From Candidatus Aramenus sulfurataquae (GTDB lineage Archaea > Thermoproteota > Thermoprotei_A > Sulfolobales > Sulfolobaceae), in contig ASRH01000003.1 in assembly GCA_000565255.1 (NCBI GenBank), positions 172,459 through 236,458 on the forward strand: a DNA stretch of 64,000 nucleotides, written 5' to 3'. Of this stretch, positions 63,701-64,000 are shown piece after piece (within the stretch, counting starts at the first letter, position 1; each line of letters starts with the position of its first letter). The notes under the pieces are model-generated. The model ran no database searches. It was not told the DNA's origin and was given only the letters and a program-made list of their open reading frames with translations. The position numbers were made by a program, and so were the translations under genes.

Positions 63701-64000
63701 AGTCTAATTCCACGTATAAGGGAAATAAGCGTTTGTGAAAAACAAGAGATGATTCCTTAAAAAATGTCATAAGAAGTGACTAAGGTGAGATTTATACTAG
63801 AGGACGATATGCAACATCGTTCTCTTCGCAAAACGAGCTCTGGAAAAATCCACGTTCTGCTGGGATTGAACACATGTAATGCGGAGGAAGGGAGTCTTCT
63901 TAAAGGAGAGACGAGAAAATTGGTAAAATTCACGTTTAGGTCTCCGAGTAGAAAGCCATGTGTCATTTACGTGTTAGTCACGTGTCTAAACAGGAGAATG
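63701..64000. other. terminal stretch, at most a partial gene
   Basis: No recognised feature. A plus-strand frame from GTG 63785 (VRFILEDDMQHRSLRKTSSG at its start) remains open to the last base (72 codons) with plausible but unspecific composition; it might be the beginning of a gene that continues outside the window. The minus-strand frame at 63757-63966 has no better support. Confidence 0.25.

Overview
The window looks like a chromosome segment of a thermoacidophilic crenarchaeon of the order Sulfolobales (Metallosphaera/Sulfolobus/Acidianus-like). The basis is gene content: a 4-hydroxybutyryl-CoA dehydratase of the autotrophic 3HP/4HB type, a fused-alpha/beta 2-oxoacid:ferredoxin oxidoreductase, DsrE/TusA sulfur-carrier genes, a DUF2173 protein, a SelD-like protein, Thr/Ser-stalked surface proteins, AGG/AGA-rich arginine codons, and many leaderless genes with a TATA box about 26 bp before the start codon. 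I recognise no rRNA, tRNA, CRISPR array or intact insertion sequence. The genus is not determinable from the sequence alone.

Layout. 1-5652: end of an MFS carrier, a small HTH regulator, an AlaX-type editing protein, then a GlcE-GlcD-GlcF-like flavin/iron-sulfur dehydrogenase operon. 5649-7756: a START-like protein, an intact DsrE-family protein, and a scrambled junction holding a broken tusA, a piece of a DUF1641-like gene and a truncated etfA behind an intact etfB. 7875-15796: DHA2-type MFS exporter, two CPA2-type cation/proton antiporters flanking a class III aminotransferase, proC, and a WrbA-like flavoprotein. 15846-20769: SelD-like protein, small beta-carbonic-anhydrase-like protein, four-CBS protein, cupin, an unknown gene, nadM. 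20821-23262: amino-acid permease and a decayed ABC transporter. 23323-28153: cyclase-family hydrolase with an orphan Csx1-like (CARF-HEPN) gene, then a molybdenum hydroxylase large subunit and a SRPBCC protein. 28203-36444: exported beta-propeller, methyltransferase, DMT carrier, an unknown two-gene unit, a DUF996-type membrane protein, a B12-binding radical SAM protein, and an overlapping winged-helix/AAA+ ATPase pair. 36683-43543: frameshifted DUF2173 gene, mtnA, permease debris, a broken ABC-2 transporter, a ferritin-like membrane protein, an MFS carrier and a broken bluB. 43540-48340: MBL-fold hydrolase, a large Hrq1/MrfA-like helicase, TnpB debris. 48452-53937: mucin-like surface protein, TusA, and a glycosylation-type cluster (GT2, polytopic membrane protein, GT4). 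54003-58787: 2-oxoacid:ferredoxin oxidoreductase and 4-hydroxybutyryl-CoA dehydratase. 58956-63700: a glutamine-synthetase-like / amidohydrolase / M20 peptidase operon convergent with an APC permease.

How it works together. Central carbon and redox genes (OFOR, 4HBD, GlcDEF, etfB, CoxL-like), nitrogen-compound catabolism (aminotransferase, proC, GS-like operon, permeases), sulfur-carrier proteins, and surface glycoconjugate genes are mixed with many damaged genes. At least six loci need single-base shifts or carry in-frame stops (tusA, the 22.5-23.3 kb ABC genes, DUF2173, the 40 kb ABC ATPase, bluB, tnpB). This means either an actively decaying accessory segment or uncorrected indel errors; the truncations and transposase debris cannot be explained by errors alone.

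The best candidates for something not well described are the winged-helix/AAA+ pair at 34607-36444, the orphan Csx1-like gene at 23858-25177, the GS-like/amidohydrolase/peptidase operon at 58956-62404, and the unknown two-gene unit at 30875-31954.
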